Shown here: one piece after another, positions 38,259 to 49,059 of the stretch
Layout: each line of letters starts with the position of its first letter
How positions within the stretch are numbered: the first letter of the stretch is position 1
Origin: Advenella mandrilli
GTDB lineage: Bacteria; Pseudomonadota; Gammaproteobacteria; Burkholderiales; Burkholderiaceae_B
DNA length: 64,000 nt
NCBI RefSeq assembly: GCF_016595155.1
Contig: NZ_JAENGP010000011.1
Span: forward strand, 83,017 to 147,016
Direction of reading: 5' to 3'
Program-made: the position numbers and the translations under genes
Notes under the pieces: model-generated
Databases searched by the model: none
Told to the model about the DNA's origin: nothing
Seen by the model: only the letters and a program-made list of their open reading frames with translations

Positions 38259-39410
38259 ATGACATCATCTGCAACAGAACAAGCCTTAGTACCACAACAA
38301 AAATTTGATATTTCACCCGTTTCTGAAATTGTCAATGAACTCAGAATGGGGCGTATGGTCATTCTGGTTGATGAAGAAGACAGGGAAAACGAGGGCGACC
38401 TGGTGATGGCTGCCGAGTTTATTACCCCCGAGGCCATTAACTTCATGGTGACGCATGCGCGTGGCCTGGTTTGCCTGACCCTGACTGAAGAACGCTGCAA
38501 GCAACTTGAATTGCCACTTATGGCCAGTAACAATGGGACCAGTTTCGGTACTAACTTTACGGTTTCCATCGAAGCAGCCGAAGGGGTGACCACCGGTATT
38601 TCGGCTGCCGACCGGGCGCATACCATCAAGGTGGCCGTTGCCCGTGATGCAAAACCTTCCGATTTGGTTAATCCAGGGCATATTTTTCCGGTCAAGGCCG
38701 TTCCGGGCGGGGTGCTTATTCGTGCCGGCCATACCGAAGCGGGCTGTGACCTGACAGCCATGGCGGGTTTAACACCTGCGGCGGTTATTTGTGAAATTCT
38801 CAAAACGGATGGCACCATGGCGCGCTTGCCCGATTTAATCGTGTTTGCCCAAGAGCATGGCCTTAAAATCGGTACCATCGCAGATCTTATCCAGTACCGC
38901 AGTGAGCATGAGTCCATGATACAGCGGCTGGGTGAACGCCCGCTTAAAACACCGTGGGGCCAATTCCGCGCCGTTGCCTATAAAGACAAGGCTTCAGGGG
39001 CACCCCATATTGCGCTTGTGCATGGCAACATCAGCCCAAGCAAAGAAGTGCTGGTACGTGTACACGAGCCGCTTTCCGTGCTTGATTTGTTAAACACCGA
39101 AGACAGCGAGCATAGCTGGGGTGTTTCCGAAGCCCTGAAGGCAATTTCTGCCGCTGACAGTGGCGTACTGGTCTTGCTTAATTGCCAGGGTTCGGCCCAA
39201 TCTTTGGTTGAAACCATGGCGCAATGGGGTAAAGAAGAATCCGCCCAGAAAAAAACAGATCGCTATGATTTGCGCACTTATGGTGTAGGTGCACAAATAT
39301 TACGTGATTTGAACGTGGAAACCATGCGTTTGCTGGCAGTTCCACGTAAAATGCCAAGCATGGCCGGTTACTCACTAACGGTAACTGGTTATGAATCTGC
39401 CTCTCAATGA
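38259..39410 (+). CDS. ribB: 3,4-dihydroxy-2-butanone 4-phosphate synthase with degenerate GTP cyclohydrolase II-like domain
   Basis: Riboflavin-pathway enzyme of 383 residues. The N-terminal DHBP synthase domain is complete ([17 protein letters not shown], then [11 protein letters not shown] and [11 protein letters not shown]). The C-terminal half has the GCH II fold outline ([18 protein letters not shown]) but lacks the three zinc-binding Cys normally in the VRVHSExLTGD...CDCG region, which here reads [13 protein letters not shown]. So it is a RibBX-like hybrid in which only DHBP synthase should be active. ATG 38259 is chosen over a TTG at 38241. First gene of a co-directional run with ribH and nusB. 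Confidence 0.92.
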   Translation: MTSSATEQALVPQQKFDISPVSEIVNELRMGRMVILVDEEDRENEGDLVMAAEFITPEAINFMVTHARGLVCLTLTEERCKQLELPLMASNNGTSFGTNFTVSIEAAEGVTTGISAADRAHTIKVAVARDAKPSDLVNPGHIFPVKAVPGGVLIRAGHTEAGCDLTAMAGLTPAAVICEILKTDGTMARLPDLIVFAQEHGLKIGTIADLIQYRSEHESMIQRLGERPLKTPWGQFRAVAYKDKASGAPHIALVHGNISPSKEVLVRVHEPLSVLDLLNTEDSEHSWGVSEALKAISAADSGVLVLLNCQGSAQSLVETMAQWGKEESAQKKTDRYDLRTYGVGAQILRDLNVETMRLLAVPRKMPSMAGYSLTVTGYESASQ

Positions 39411-39444
39411 ATTTGCCCACACACTCTGAATTATAGGAAGCGTT

Positions 39445-39990
39445 ATGAAACCTTATACATTAGCCCCTGATCTTAACGGCGAAGGCCTGCATATCGGTAT
39501 CGTATGCGCCCGCTTTAGCGAGGAAATCGGCTTTGCCGAGCTGGAAGCTTGCTTGCAGGAATTGGGCGAGCTGGGCGTTGATGAGCGTGACATCATGGTG
39601 GTAACCGTTCCAGGAGCCCTTGAAATTGGTCTCACACTGGCACAAATGGCAGAAACGTTCGAGTTTGATGCGTTAATTGCGTTGGGCGCGGTTATTCGAG
39701 GTGAAACCTATCACTTCGAAATTGTGAGCAATGAAAGCGCGGCGGCCATCACACGGGTAACGCTGGATACCAATATTCCCATCGCAAACGGGATTCTAAC
39801 CACCGAGAACGATGAACAGGCTCAGGTTCGTGCCGCCCAAAAAGGCAAGGATTGTGCACAGGTAGCCGTTGAAATGGCCAATTTGTCTGCTGCTTTGGTC
39901 CCCGAGATGGAAGATGACGATGAAGACGACGATGATGAAGACGACGATGATCGTGATGATGACGATTTCGACGATGAAGATGATAAATAG
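39445..39990 (+). CDS. ribH: 6,7-dimethyl-8-ribityllumazine synthase with acidic tail
   Basis: Penultimate step of riboflavin synthesis. The core (residues 1-150) has [43 protein letters not shown] and [16 protein letters not shown], all family motifs including the catalytic His of YHFE. It then carries an unusual C-terminal tail, residues about 154-181, made almost only of Asp and Glu and ending in Lys. Typical RibH stops at about 155 residues. Between ribB (34 bp) and nusB (8 bp), so part of one operon. Confidence 0.95.
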   Translation: MKPYTLAPDLNGEGLHIGIVCARFSEEIGFAELEACLQELGELGVDERDIMVVTVPGALEIGLTLAQMAETFEFDALIALGAVIRGETYHFEIVSNESAAAITRVTLDTNIPIANGILTTENDEQAQVRAAQKGKDCAQVAVEMANLSAALVPEMEDDDEDDDDEDDDDRDDDDFDDEDDK

Positions 39991-39998
39991 GATATCGA

Positions 39999-40463
39999 GT
40001 GACTGATAAAAATAAAATGAACAACAGAAGTGCCCGTCGTCGCGCGCGTGAATTTGCCCTGCAGGGCATTTACGCGTGGCTGATCAGCGGTGATAAAGAT
40101 CTGCGAGAGGCGGGTGCCATCGATGCTCATATTCAGGAAGATAAAGACTTCGCCGAGGCAGACAGGGTCTGGTTCAAGACCCTGCTGCACGGTGTTTTTG
40201 CCGATGCGCCCATGCTTCGCGAACAGTTTACGCCTTTTATCGATCGTCCGCTCAACGAGCTGTCTCCCATCGAGCACGGAATTTTGCTGATTGGTAGCTA
40301 CGAGCTGATCAAGCATGTCGAGGTTCCTTATAAAGTGGCCATTAACGAAGCGGTTGAGCTGGCTAAAGAATTTGGCGGTACCGATGGCTTCAAGTTTGTC
40401 AATGGTGTGCTCGACAAGCTGGCAGCCGAAGTCAGGTCTGCCGAAGTCAACGCCGGCCGCTAA
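39999..40463 (+). CDS. nusB: Transcription antitermination factor NusB
   Basis: RNA-binding helical protein of 154 residues acting with NusE(S10) on boxA in rRNA antitermination. [17 protein letters not shown] is the Arg-rich first helix, and [27 protein letters not shown] is the C-terminal family signature shown here only in part ([22 protein letters not shown]). GTG 39999 is chosen because AGGA lies 6 bases upstream; ATG 40017 is an alternative. ribH-nusB-thiL order is widely conserved. Confidence 0.94.
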   Translation: MTDKNKMNNRSARRRAREFALQGIYAWLISGDKDLREAGAIDAHIQEDKDFAEADRVWFKTLLHGVFADAPMLREQFTPFIDRPLNELSPIEHGILLIGSYELIKHVEVPYKVAINEAVELAKEFGGTDGFKFVNGVLDKLAAEVRSAEVNAGR

Positions 40464-40469
40464 CCGGTA

Positions 40470-41444
40470 ATGGCTGGAGAGTTTGATTTAATCAGGCAGT
40501 TTTTTACACATCAGGCCCCATCCGTACGTGTTGGGGTCGGTGATGACTGTGCCGTGTTTGATGTTGAGCCTGGCGCACAACTGGCCACCAGTACCGATTT
40601 GCTACTGGAAGGTCGGCACTTTTTTTCTGATATTGATCCATTCAAATTGGGTCATAAGGCACTGGCCGTCAATCTGTCCGATCTTGGGGCGATGGGGGCC
40701 AAGCCCATAGGCTGTCTCCTGGGTCTGGGTTTATCCAATTTCAATCATTCATGGCTTGAACGTTTTTCTGCCGGCTTTCATGCGTTGGCTAATAAACATG
40801 GCTGCCCGCTTATTGGTGGTGATACCACCCGAAGCGAACAGGGAATTATCATCAGCGTTACCGTATTCGGCTCTGTCAGGGCTCCGTTCCTGACCCGTGC
40901 CAGCGCCTGTGACGGCGATGATATTTGGGTTTCAGGGCCCCTGGGGGCCGCCGATGTAGCGCTTTCATTGCTAATGCGGGCACAACAGGGTGAAGCACTA
41001 AGCGACCCCGAGCATGAGTTACTGGAGAAAACCCGTCCCTGCCTGGAAATGCCCGCTCCCCGGGTTGAGTTAGGGCTTTCTTTGCGCAATCTTGCCCATG
41101 CCGTCATTGATATTTCCGATGGCCTATTGCAGGATTTGAGCCATATTTTGCAGGCCAGTAACAAGGGCGCGGTTTTATATGTCAGCCAGATCCCTGTTAA
41201 TCCTGCCATTACCCACTTTGCACCGGCACAAAAATTAAAAGCAGTGCTAGGTGGTGGCGATGTTTATGAGTTATGCTTTACAGCACCCGCATCGGCCAGA
41301 AAAAAAATCCGTATGGCGGGCAATGAATCAGGTCTTTCATTAAGCATGATCGGTTCCATTACATCGGGCAATAAACTTAAAGTTCTGGACGAGGATTTAA
41401 TTGAAATTCAGGACCTGCCTTCTGGATTTGATCATTTTCGTTAA
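40470..41444 (+). CDS. thiL: Thiamine-monophosphate kinase
   Basis: Converts thiamine monophosphate to the pyrophosphate cofactor. 324 residues of the PurM/ThiL fold. VGVGDDCAVFD holds metal-binding Asp residues, STDLLLEGRHFF and NLSDLGAMGAKP follow, GGDTTRS is the nucleotide-binding segment, and ISDGLLQDL starts the second domain. It begins 6 bp after nusB. The gene ends 45 bp before pgpA. Confidence 0.95.
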   Translation: MAGEFDLIRQFFTHQAPSVRVGVGDDCAVFDVEPGAQLATSTDLLLEGRHFFSDIDPFKLGHKALAVNLSDLGAMGAKPIGCLLGLGLSNFNHSWLERFSAGFHALANKHGCPLIGGDTTRSEQGIIISVTVFGSVRAPFLTRASACDGDDIWVSGPLGAADVALSLLMRAQQGEALSDPEHELLEKTRPCLEMPAPRVELGLSLRNLAHAVIDISDGLLQDLSHILQASNKGAVLYVSQIPVNPAITHFAPAQKLKAVLGGGDVYELCFTAPASARKKIRMAGNESGLSLSMIGSITSGNKLKVLDEDLIEIQDLPSGFDHFR

Positions 41445-41489
41445 TATAATTAACCTTATGTCCTTTTCATTAAAAGAATACACACGCTA

Positions 41490-42050
41490 ATGGATCAAAG
41501 TAACTCCCAGCAACAATCTGTTTTCCGCCGCCGATCACTAAATAACAAAAAGAATCCGGTCAACTGGCCCAGCTTTTCATGGGTGACGGGCAATATTCAC
41601 CGCTTTTGTGCTTTTGGCTTGGGTTCCGGTTTATTGCGCCCTGCCTCGGGTACCTGGGGAACCCTGCTTGCCTGGTTGTTATGGTGGCCTTTGCAGCAGG
41701 TATTTGCCAATGAGTTGTTAATGGGGTTGTTTTTGCTGTTGGCTTTTTTATATGGTACGTATTGTTGCCACTATACGGCCAAAGAGCTGAAGACCGATGA
41801 CCATGGTGGTATCGTCTGGGATGAATTTGTGGCCTTCTGGCTGGTGCTGTTTATTATTGCTCCCATGAGCCTGGTATGGCAACTGGTTGCTTTTGTGTTG
41901 TTTCGTTTCTTTGATATTGTAAAACCGTCGCCAATCCGTTATTTTGATGCAAAATTAAAAAACGGTTTTGGCATTATGTGGGATGATTTGCTGGCTTCAG
42001 CTTATACGCTGTTTGTTATTGCCATCCTGATGCGTCTGGTTGGTGTTTGA
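41490..42050 (+). CDS. pgpA: Phosphatidylglycerophosphatase A
   Basis: Inner-membrane phosphatase making phosphatidylglycerol. 186 residues with about four hydrophobic segments. GSGLLRPASGTWGTLLAW is the N-terminal signature, DDHGGIVWDEFVAFW carries the metal-binding Asp and Glu, and KPSPIRYFDAKLKNGFGIMW follows with a final D-D pair. The first 30 residues are a polar extension with many Gln and Arg. Usual neighbour of thiL. Confidence 0.93.
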   Translation: MDQSNSQQQSVFRRRSLNNKKNPVNWPSFSWVTGNIHRFCAFGLGSGLLRPASGTWGTLLAWLLWWPLQQVFANELLMGLFLLLAFLYGTYCCHYTAKELKTDDHGGIVWDEFVAFWLVLFIIAPMSLVWQLVAFVLFRFFDIVKPSPIRYFDAKLKNGFGIMWDDLLASAYTLFVIAILMRLVGV

Positions 42051-42128
42051 GTAACTAAAAATGGGTAAGGTAAAGGCTGGTCAGGCGGTTTTAATGCCAG
42101 CCCGGACTTGCTGTTTACGGGAAGCGTC

Positions 42129-42641
42129 ATGACAGAATATTCAGGGCAGGAATTTGCGGCGGCAAGTCGCTTGGGTGAAATTTTAAAAACCAAAGGCTGG
42201 TTGCTGGCCACCGCAGAATCGTGTACGGGTGGTTTGCTGGCCGGTGCGATTACGTCTGTTGCGGGATCTAGCGAATGGTTTGATCGTGGTTTTGTTACTT
42301 ACACGAATGAATCCAAAATAGAGGCGCTGGGCGTTAATGAACAAGCCTTGCAAAGGTTTGGTGCGGTCAGTGAGCAGGTGGCCATTGAAATGGCTGAAGG
42401 GGCCTTAAACCAGGCTGTTACAGCCACTTGCGCCATTAGCACCACCGGCATTGCCGGGCCTACTGGCGCCACCGAAGGCAAACCGGTAGGGATGGTATGC
42501 TTTGCCATTGCTTTTAGAAAGAAAGAGGGTGTTGTAACCTTGCCTTTTATCCGGCACTTTACCGGAGACAGAACGCAGGTACGCCGGCAGTCAGTGTTGT
42601 TTGCACTGACTACCGCCAGCAAGATTCTGGAAGAAAATTAA
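42129..42641 (+). CDS. pncC: Nicotinamide-nucleotide amidohydrolase PncC (CinA C-terminal domain)
   Basis: Stand-alone CinA-C protein of 170 residues that deamidates NMN to nicotinate mononucleotide in pyridine-nucleotide salvage. TAESCTGGLLAGAITSVAGS contains the catalytic Ser and supporting residues, and TTGIAGPTGATEGKPVG is the second signature. ATG 42129 is chosen since GGGAAG lies just upstream; an in-frame TTG at 42108 overlaps that site. Last gene of the rib-nus-thi-pgp run; convergent with pyrF 21 bp away. Confidence 0.94.
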   Translation: MTEYSGQEFAAASRLGEILKTKGWLLATAESCTGGLLAGAITSVAGSSEWFDRGFVTYTNESKIEALGVNEQALQRFGAVSEQVAIEMAEGALNQAVTATCAISTTGIAGPTGATEGKPVGMVCFAIAFRKKEGVVTLPFIRHFTGDRTQVRRQSVLFALTTASKILEEN

Positions 42642-42662
42642 CCCAAGAGATATTTTGCCGGG

Positions 42663-43484
42663 TTAGCCACGTGCCGCATTAATGGCATCGCGGGTTTGCA
42701 TGGCTACTGCGGCGGCTGCTTCTTGCCAGTCGTCGCCAGAGCTGGCGTACAAAATGGCGCGCGAAGAATTAATCATCATGCCGGTAGAACGGCTGTTTTG
42801 GCCAGCCTGTACGGTACTGTTAATGTCGCCGCCCTGGGCGCCAACGCCGGGCACCAGCAAAGGCATGTCATCGCCGACCCGTTCACGGATTTTTTTCAGC
42901 TCATCTGGGAAGGTGGCACCGACCACCAGGCCGCATTGGCCATGCCGATTCCATTTTTCTGCCACTAATGAAGCAACGTGCAGGTACAGGGGTTCTCCGC
43001 TTGATGATTCAAAAAACTGCAGGTCGGACCCGCCGGGGTTTGAGGTGCGGCATAAAATAATCACGCCCTTGTTCTGCCAGGCCAGGTAGGGTTCTATTGA
43101 ATCAAAACCCATATAAGGATTAACGGTAACGGCATCAGCCTGATAACGTTTATAGGCTTCTTTGGCGTAATGTTCTGCCGTTGTGCCGATGTCTCCGCGC
43201 TTTGAATCCAGCACGAGCGGAAGGTGGGGGTAGGTTTTGTGAATATAGTCACAGAGTGCCGCCAGTTGATCTTCGGCGCCTTCAGAAGCGAAATAGGCGA
43301 TTTGTGGCTTGAAGCCGCATGCATAGGGTGCGGTGGCATCAATAATGCCTTTGCAAAAATCAAAAATAGCCTGTTTGCTTTGTTGGATGCAGGGGGGGAA
43401 GCGGTTTGGATCGGGGTCAAGTCCTACCATCAATAAGGAGTTGCTGTTTTTCCAGGCGGCTTCCAGTTTTTCGGTAAAAGTCAT
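42663..43484 (-). CDS. pyrF: Orotidine 5'-phosphate decarboxylase (long, type 2)
   Basis: Final step of UMP synthesis. 273 residues, the longer PyrF subfamily found in betaproteobacteria and actinobacteria. [20 protein letters not shown] contains the catalytic D-x-K-x-x-D charge network, [12 protein letters not shown] is the N-terminal substrate segment, and [10 protein letters not shown] is the phosphate-binding loop. dgkA lies 6 bp further along on the same strand side (upstream), so the two may be cotranscribed. Confidence 0.95.
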   Translation of the reverse strand: MTFTEKLEAAWKNSNSLLMVGLDPDPNRFPPCIQQSKQAIFDFCKGIIDATAPYACGFKPQIAYFASEGAEDQLAALCDYIHKTYPHLPLVLDSKRGDIGTTAEHYAKEAYKRYQADAVTVNPYMGFDSIEPYLAWQNKGVIILCRTSNPGGSDLQFFESSSGEPLYLHVASLVAEKWNRHGQCGLVVGATFPDELKKIRERVGDDMPLLVPGVGAQGGDINSTVQAGQNSRSTGMMINSSRAILYASSGDDWQEAAAAVAMQTRDAINAARG

Positions 43485-43490
43485 ACTAAA

Positions 43491-43880
43491 TCAAATAAAT
43501 GGGTCGATTGCAATAGCAATCCAGACGATGGTGGTAAATACAAGTGTGAGCATGACAGCGGCGCTGCCAAGGTCTTTAGCACGTCCTAGCAGTGGATGAT
43601 GCTCTAGGCTGACTTGATCAGCCAGTGCCTCAAGCGCGGAATTTAGCAATTCAATAACCAGAACACTAACCAGCGTTGCAAGTAAAAACAAGGTTTCAAG
43701 CAGGCTGCGGCCCAAATAGAATGCGAGCGGTGTCATGATGGCACACAAGAGCAATTCCTGGCGAAAAGCGGCTTCATGTTTGAAGGCGGCATGTAAACCC
43801 TGTACGGAATATTGCGTTGCTTTAAAAATGCGATGCATACCATTTTTGCTTTTAAACGGAGATTCATTAGGTAGGGTCAT
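43491..43880 (-). CDS. dgkA: Diacylglycerol kinase (DgkA)
   Basis: Small inner-membrane kinase that recycles diacylglycerol to phosphatidic acid. About 129 residues with three hydrophobic helices. FRQELLL, VIELLNSALEALADQVSLEH and GRAKDLGSAAVML are the conserved motifs with the catalytic Glu and Asn. ATG 43880 (MTLPNESP) is preferred; an in-frame TTG at 43907 adds nine residues, and neither has a clear ribosome-binding site. Ends 6 bp before the pyrF start. Confidence 0.92.
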   Translation of the reverse strand: MTLPNESPFKSKNGMHRIFKATQYSVQGLHAAFKHEAAFRQELLLCAIMTPLAFYLGRSLLETLFLLATLVSVLVIELLNSALEALADQVSLEHHPLLGRAKDLGSAAVMLTLVFTTIVWIAIAIDPFI

Positions 43881-43998
43881 GGTTTTAAAGTAAAAGGGTA
43901 ATGGCAACCGGCAAATTGTTATGGCTGATGTTCAATGCATCACAGGCGTTATTGTAGTTCAACTTGCTTGCCTGACGCTTTAATAAGCGCTTGGGTAC

Positions 43999-44025
43999 AA
44001 AAAAACCCGGGCCATGGCCCGGGTT
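43999..44025 (-). terminator. Intrinsic terminator of groESL
   Basis: A perfect 10-bp GC-rich stem AACCCGGGCC/GGCCCGGGTT with a 2-base centre is followed on the reverse strand by seven T. It lies 45 bp after the groL stop. Confidence 0.9.
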
Positions 44026-44070
44026 CCTGTGGTTAACGGTAAAAGGGAGAATTACCGTTTAACAGACGGA

Positions 44071-45753
<1,683 letters not shown>

Positions 45754-45781
45754 TCAGGCGCAGACAAAATATGCATTTAAA

Positions 45782-46069
45782 TTAGGCTACTACCGCAAGA
45801 ATTTCTTCTTCGCGGATAACCAGTAGCTCTTCGCCGTCTACTTTTACAGACTGGCCGGCATATTTACCGAACAATACTTTGTCACCAACTTTCAGGTCTA
45901 TGGGCAATACTTTGCCATCTTCTGTTTTTTTGCCTGGACCAACAGCAATAACTTCACCTTGATCAGGTTTTTCAGCAGCGCTGTCAGGAATAACAATACC
46001 TGATGCTGTTTTCAGCTCGTTGTCTAAGCGCTTGATAATGACGCGATCTTGTAAAGGACGCAATGCCAT
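45782..46069 (-). CDS. groS: 10 kDa co-chaperonin GroES
   Basis: Heptameric lid of the GroEL chamber, 95 residues. [20 protein letters not shown] is the family start, the mobile loop lies near [16 protein letters not shown], and [19 protein letters not shown] precedes the C-terminal strand. First gene of the operon; a CIRCE element lies 57 bp before the start codon. Confidence 0.98.
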   Translation of the reverse strand: MALRPLQDRVIIKRLDNELKTASGIVIPDSAAEKPDQGEVIAVGPGKKTEDGKVLPIDLKVGDKVLFGKYAGQSVKVDGEELLVIREEEILAVVA

Positions 46070-46125
46070 GGAGAAACTCCTGTCTCTAATTAAGTTGAGT
46101 TAAAAAATCGTTAAGGAGCCGGTTG

Positions 46126-46152
46126 TTAGCACTCGACTCCCTTGAGTGCTAA
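46126..46152 (-). promoter_or_regulatory. CIRCE operator (HrcA-binding) of groESL
   Basis: Perfect CIRCE: TTAGCACTC (46126-46134), 9-base spacer, GAGTGCTAA (46144-46152). HrcA binds this element and represses groESL until heat shock. No hrcA gene is in the window. Confidence 0.95.
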
Positions 46153-46179
46153 TTATAAGGACGATCCTGAATTTTTCAA
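46152..46179 (-). promoter_or_regulatory. Sigma70-type promoter of groESL
   Basis: On the reverse strand, TTGAAA (46179-46174) and a perfect TATAAT (46157-46152) are spaced by 16 bases, with the -10 box abutting CIRCE. CCCCTTGAAA also partly recalls a sigma32 -35, but no CCCCAT-type -10 is clear. Confidence 0.7.
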
Positions 46180-46250
46180 GGGGTGGATTTTGAAATGTTA
46201 CATTTTAGTCGGATACTTGTTGAATGTAGGGTTGCGCTATGGGTCGGAAT

Positions 46251-47720
46251 TTAAGGACTGTTCATAGGGTAGGGAGCGATGCTGCTGAGGTTTTCATTGA
46301 CGTCCAGTTCCCGGCCAATATAAGGGAACGCGCGTTGTGCGCATTGTGGCCGCTCGCATACCCTGCAGCCCATGCCGATGGGTGTGGGAATATCCGGATT
46401 GCTGAAATCCAGCCCTTTTGCATAAACCAGCCGATGGGCATGCGCGACATCGCAACCCAGTGCGACAGCGAAATCTTTTGTTGGTTGTCCGAAGCCGCCG
46501 GCCTGACTGCAGACGGTACGCGCAATCCATAGGTACGCACGTCCGTCGGGCATGCGCGCCAGTTGCCTGAGAATCCGCCCGGGACTGGAGAAGGCTTCGT
46601 AGACATTCCATAAAGGACAGGCGCCACCGACACGAGAGAAATGAAAGTGGGCCGCAGACTGGCGTTTGGATATATTGCCCGCGCGGTCCACGCGGATGAA
46701 GAAAAACGGCACGCCCGTTGCATCGGGTCGCTGCATGGTGCTCAGGCGGTGACAAACGGTCTCGAAGCTGACACCAAACCGTTGTCCCAACAGATCGATG
46801 TCATATTGCAATTGCTCGGCAGCGGCCAGGAACTGTTGGTAGGGCAGGATCAGCGCTGCCGCAAAATAGTTGGCCAAGCCCAGGCGTACTAATTTACGTA
46901 CCGCCTGACTGGAAAAGCGTGGCACGTCCACCATGCGTTCAAGCATGGTATCCAATTCCAGAAATGCCAATTGTGTTCCCATTTGAAAGGCCCGCTGTCC
47001 GGGTGTGAGATGCAGGGGCAGGCTAAGCTGCCGCAGCGCCGGGTTGTAGGCGCGTTGCAGGCCCTTTTCGGCGTGCAGGGTGTCCACTATAACGCCGTGT
47101 TGCTTGCGCAAGCGCTGCGCCAGTCGGTCCGCCAGGCCAGGTGTGGATACGTTAGCCAGCCCCCAGGCGGTATGGCATTGCTCCGCGTGCGCATCGAGCT
47201 GCGCGAAATGATTGTGATGGGTAAAGAAAAAGTCGCGTGCTTCCTCGTAGGGTTGTGTCTGTATGAGCAGTGCGTCTGCAGGGTTGCCGGGATCTTGATG
47301 GGTCATTTTTTCAGTCATGGCTTCCAGCCGCTCCGCTGCTTCGCGGTGACGGCGGTGCAGATCAATCAAAACCCGGCCGACAGCCGGCATATTCGTGGCG
47401 ATCTCGCGCATTTCGGCCTGTGATATTCTGGCCCCTTCGTGTCCGCCAAGCGCCGATGCCGGCAGGGTAGCCGCCACTTCGTGCAGCGCAGCGACCATTC
47501 GCGTTTGTTCGTCGTCTGAAAATGTGTTGACGTCCATATTGAACACTTCGCTCAAACGCAGCAGGACCGGCATGGTCAATGGCCGCTGGTTCTGTTCGAT
47601 CTGGTTCAGGTAGCTGGGTGACAGGCCCAGCATGCGGGCTAGCCCTATCTGGGTCAATTTGCGCTCTTCGCGCAACCGGCGTAACCGCACGCCCATAAAT
47701 ACTTTTCGCATGGTGGCCAT
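46251..47720 (-). CDS. XRE-family short-chain fatty acyl regulator (ScfR/RamB/mycobacterial PrpR type)
   Basis: Regulator of 489 residues, divergent from prpC. An XRE helix-turn-helix opens it (VRLRRLREERKLTQIGLARM, then LGLSPSYLNQIEQNQRPLTM). The centre is an ImmA/IrrE-like region without an HExxH metal site. The C-terminal half has CPLWNVYEAFSSPGRI and a four-Cys cluster (GC near the end, then GMGCRVCERPQC), like the mycobacterial PrpR family, whose members bind acyl-CoA and an Fe-S cluster. ATG 47720 (MATMRKVF) or 47711 is the likely start; longer readings lack support. Probably activates the prp genes on propionyl-CoA. Confidence 0.85.
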   Translation of the reverse strand: MATMRKVFMGVRLRRLREERKLTQIGLARMLGLSPSYLNQIEQNQRPLTMPVLLRLSEVFNMDVNTFSDDEQTRMVAALHEVAATLPASALGGHEGARISQAEMREIATNMPAVGRVLIDLHRRHREAAERLEAMTEKMTHQDPGNPADALLIQTQPYEEARDFFFTHHNHFAQLDAHAEQCHTAWGLANVSTPGLADRLAQRLRKQHGVIVDTLHAEKGLQRAYNPALRQLSLPLHLTPGQRAFQMGTQLAFLELDTMLERMVDVPRFSSQAVRKLVRLGLANYFAAALILPYQQFLAAAEQLQYDIDLLGQRFGVSFETVCHRLSTMQRPDATGVPFFFIRVDRAGNISKRQSAAHFHFSRVGGACPLWNVYEAFSSPGRILRQLARMPDGRAYLWIARTVCSQAGGFGQPTKDFAVALGCDVAHAHRLVYAKGLDFSNPDIPTPIGMGCRVCERPQCAQRAFPYIGRELDVNENLSSIAPYPMNSP

Positions 47721-47760
47721 TGAATCTAATACCGGTTTAATAATGCTGATTAAGTAAAAA

Positions 47761-47851
47761 ATTCGCAAAATTCGCAAATGTGCAGTATGGAGTTTACCAA
47801 TATTCGCCTTGTTATTAATGCAATTTCCGGTAATTTTGCGTAAACTGCAAA
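47761..47851. promoter_or_regulatory. Candidate operators of the prp divergent promoter
   Basis: Between the regulator and prpC, ATTCGCAAAATTCGCAAA (47761-47778) is a tandem TTCGCAAA repeat, and TTTTGCGTAAACTGCAAA (47834-47851) has inverted TTTGC/GCAAA halves. These resemble the TTTGCAAA-type sites reported for RamB/ScfR-type regulators. Two sites about 70 bp apart flank the probable prpC promoter. Confidence 0.5.
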
Positions 47852-47899
47852 TATTGATTGTAGCGCATTATTTGCATTGTAAAGTATCGGAGGATTACC

Positions 47900-49054
47900 A
47901 TGACACAAGCACCCGAAACAACGGGCTTTAAACCAAAGAAATCAGTGGCATTGTCTGGCGTTATCGCTGGCAATACCGCTCTATGTACCGTGGGTCGCAG
48001 CGGTAACGATCTGCATTATCGCGGTTACGATATTCTGGATCTGGCGCAAGCCTGTGAATTTGAAGAGGTCGCTCACCTGCTCATTCACGGCAAGCTGCCC
48101 AACAAGGCTGAACTGGCTTCCTATAAACTGAAGCTGCGCCGTCTGCGCGGCCTGCCTGTTCAATTGCAGGATGCACTGCAGGCCTTGCCGGCTTCCAGTC
48201 ATCCCATGGATGTCATGCGCACGGCTGTATCGGTACTGGGTTGCGTATTGCCTGAAAAAGATGATCATAACCTGCCCGATGCACGCGATATTGCAGACCG
48301 TCTGATGGCCAGTCTGGGTTCGGCCCTGCTGTATTGGTATCACTATAGTCATAATGGCAAGTGTATTGATGTCGAAACCAGCGATGATAGTATCGGCGGG
48401 CATTTCCTGCATCTGCTGCACGGCGAAACACCGCCTGATGAGTGGGTCCAGGCCATGCATGTTTCACTGAACCTGTACGCCGAGCACGAGTTCAATGCCT
48501 CTACATTCACCTGCCGGGTAATTGCCGGAACAGGTTCGGATATGTATTCGGCCATTACCGGTGGGATCGGCGCATTGCGCGGCCCCAAGCACGGTGGCGC
48601 CAACGAAGTCGCTTTTGAAGTGCAAAAACGCTACGAAAGCCCCGATGAGGCCGAAGCTGATATCCGTCGTCGCGTAGAAAACAAAGAGGTCGTTATTGGC
48701 TTTGGTCATCCCGTGTATACGATTTCCGATCCGCGCAACAAAGTCATCAAAGAGGTGGCGCGCAATCTGTCGGCATCGCAGCAAAACCTGAAAATGTTCG
48801 ACATTGCCGAGCGTCTGGAGAGCGTCATGTGGGACATCAAGAAAATGTTCCCGAACCTGGACTGGTTCTCGGCCGTTTCCTATCACATGATGGGCGTGCC
48901 TACTGCCATGTTCACGCCGCTGTTTGTGATTGCGCGTACCGCAGGCTGGGCAGCGCACATTATCGAACAACGTATTGACAACAAAATTATTCGTCCGACC
49001 GCCAACTATGTTGGTCCGGAAGATCAAACATTCATTCCGCTGGACCAGCGTTAA
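47900..49054 (+). CDS. prpC: 2-methylcitrate synthase
   Basis: Condenses propionyl-CoA with oxaloacetate. 384 residues of the citrate-synthase fold. [20 protein letters not shown] is the N-terminal substrate region; [10 protein letters not shown] carries one catalytic His, [13 protein letters not shown] another His, and a C-terminal Asp follows. The short length and the genes around it (acnD, prpF, prpB) mark it as methylcitrate rather than citrate synthase. GGAGG-like site (CGGAGG) just before ATG 47900. Five bp separate it from acnD. Confidence 0.95.
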   Translation: MTQAPETTGFKPKKSVALSGVIAGNTALCTVGRSGNDLHYRGYDILDLAQACEFEEVAHLLIHGKLPNKAELASYKLKLRRLRGLPVQLQDALQALPASSHPMDVMRTAVSVLGCVLPEKDDHNLPDARDIADRLMASLGSALLYWYHYSHNGKCIDVETSDDSIGGHFLHLLHGETPPDEWVQAMHVSLNLYAEHEFNASTFTCRVIAGTGSDMYSAITGGIGALRGPKHGGANEVAFEVQKRYESPDEAEADIRRRVENKEVVIGFGHPVYTISDPRNKVIKEVARNLSASQQNLKMFDIAERLESVMWDIKKMFPNLDWFSAVSYHMMGVPTAMFTPLFVIARTAGWAAHIIEQRIDNKIIRPTANYVGPEDQTFIPLDQR

Positions 49055-49059
49055 TTCCT

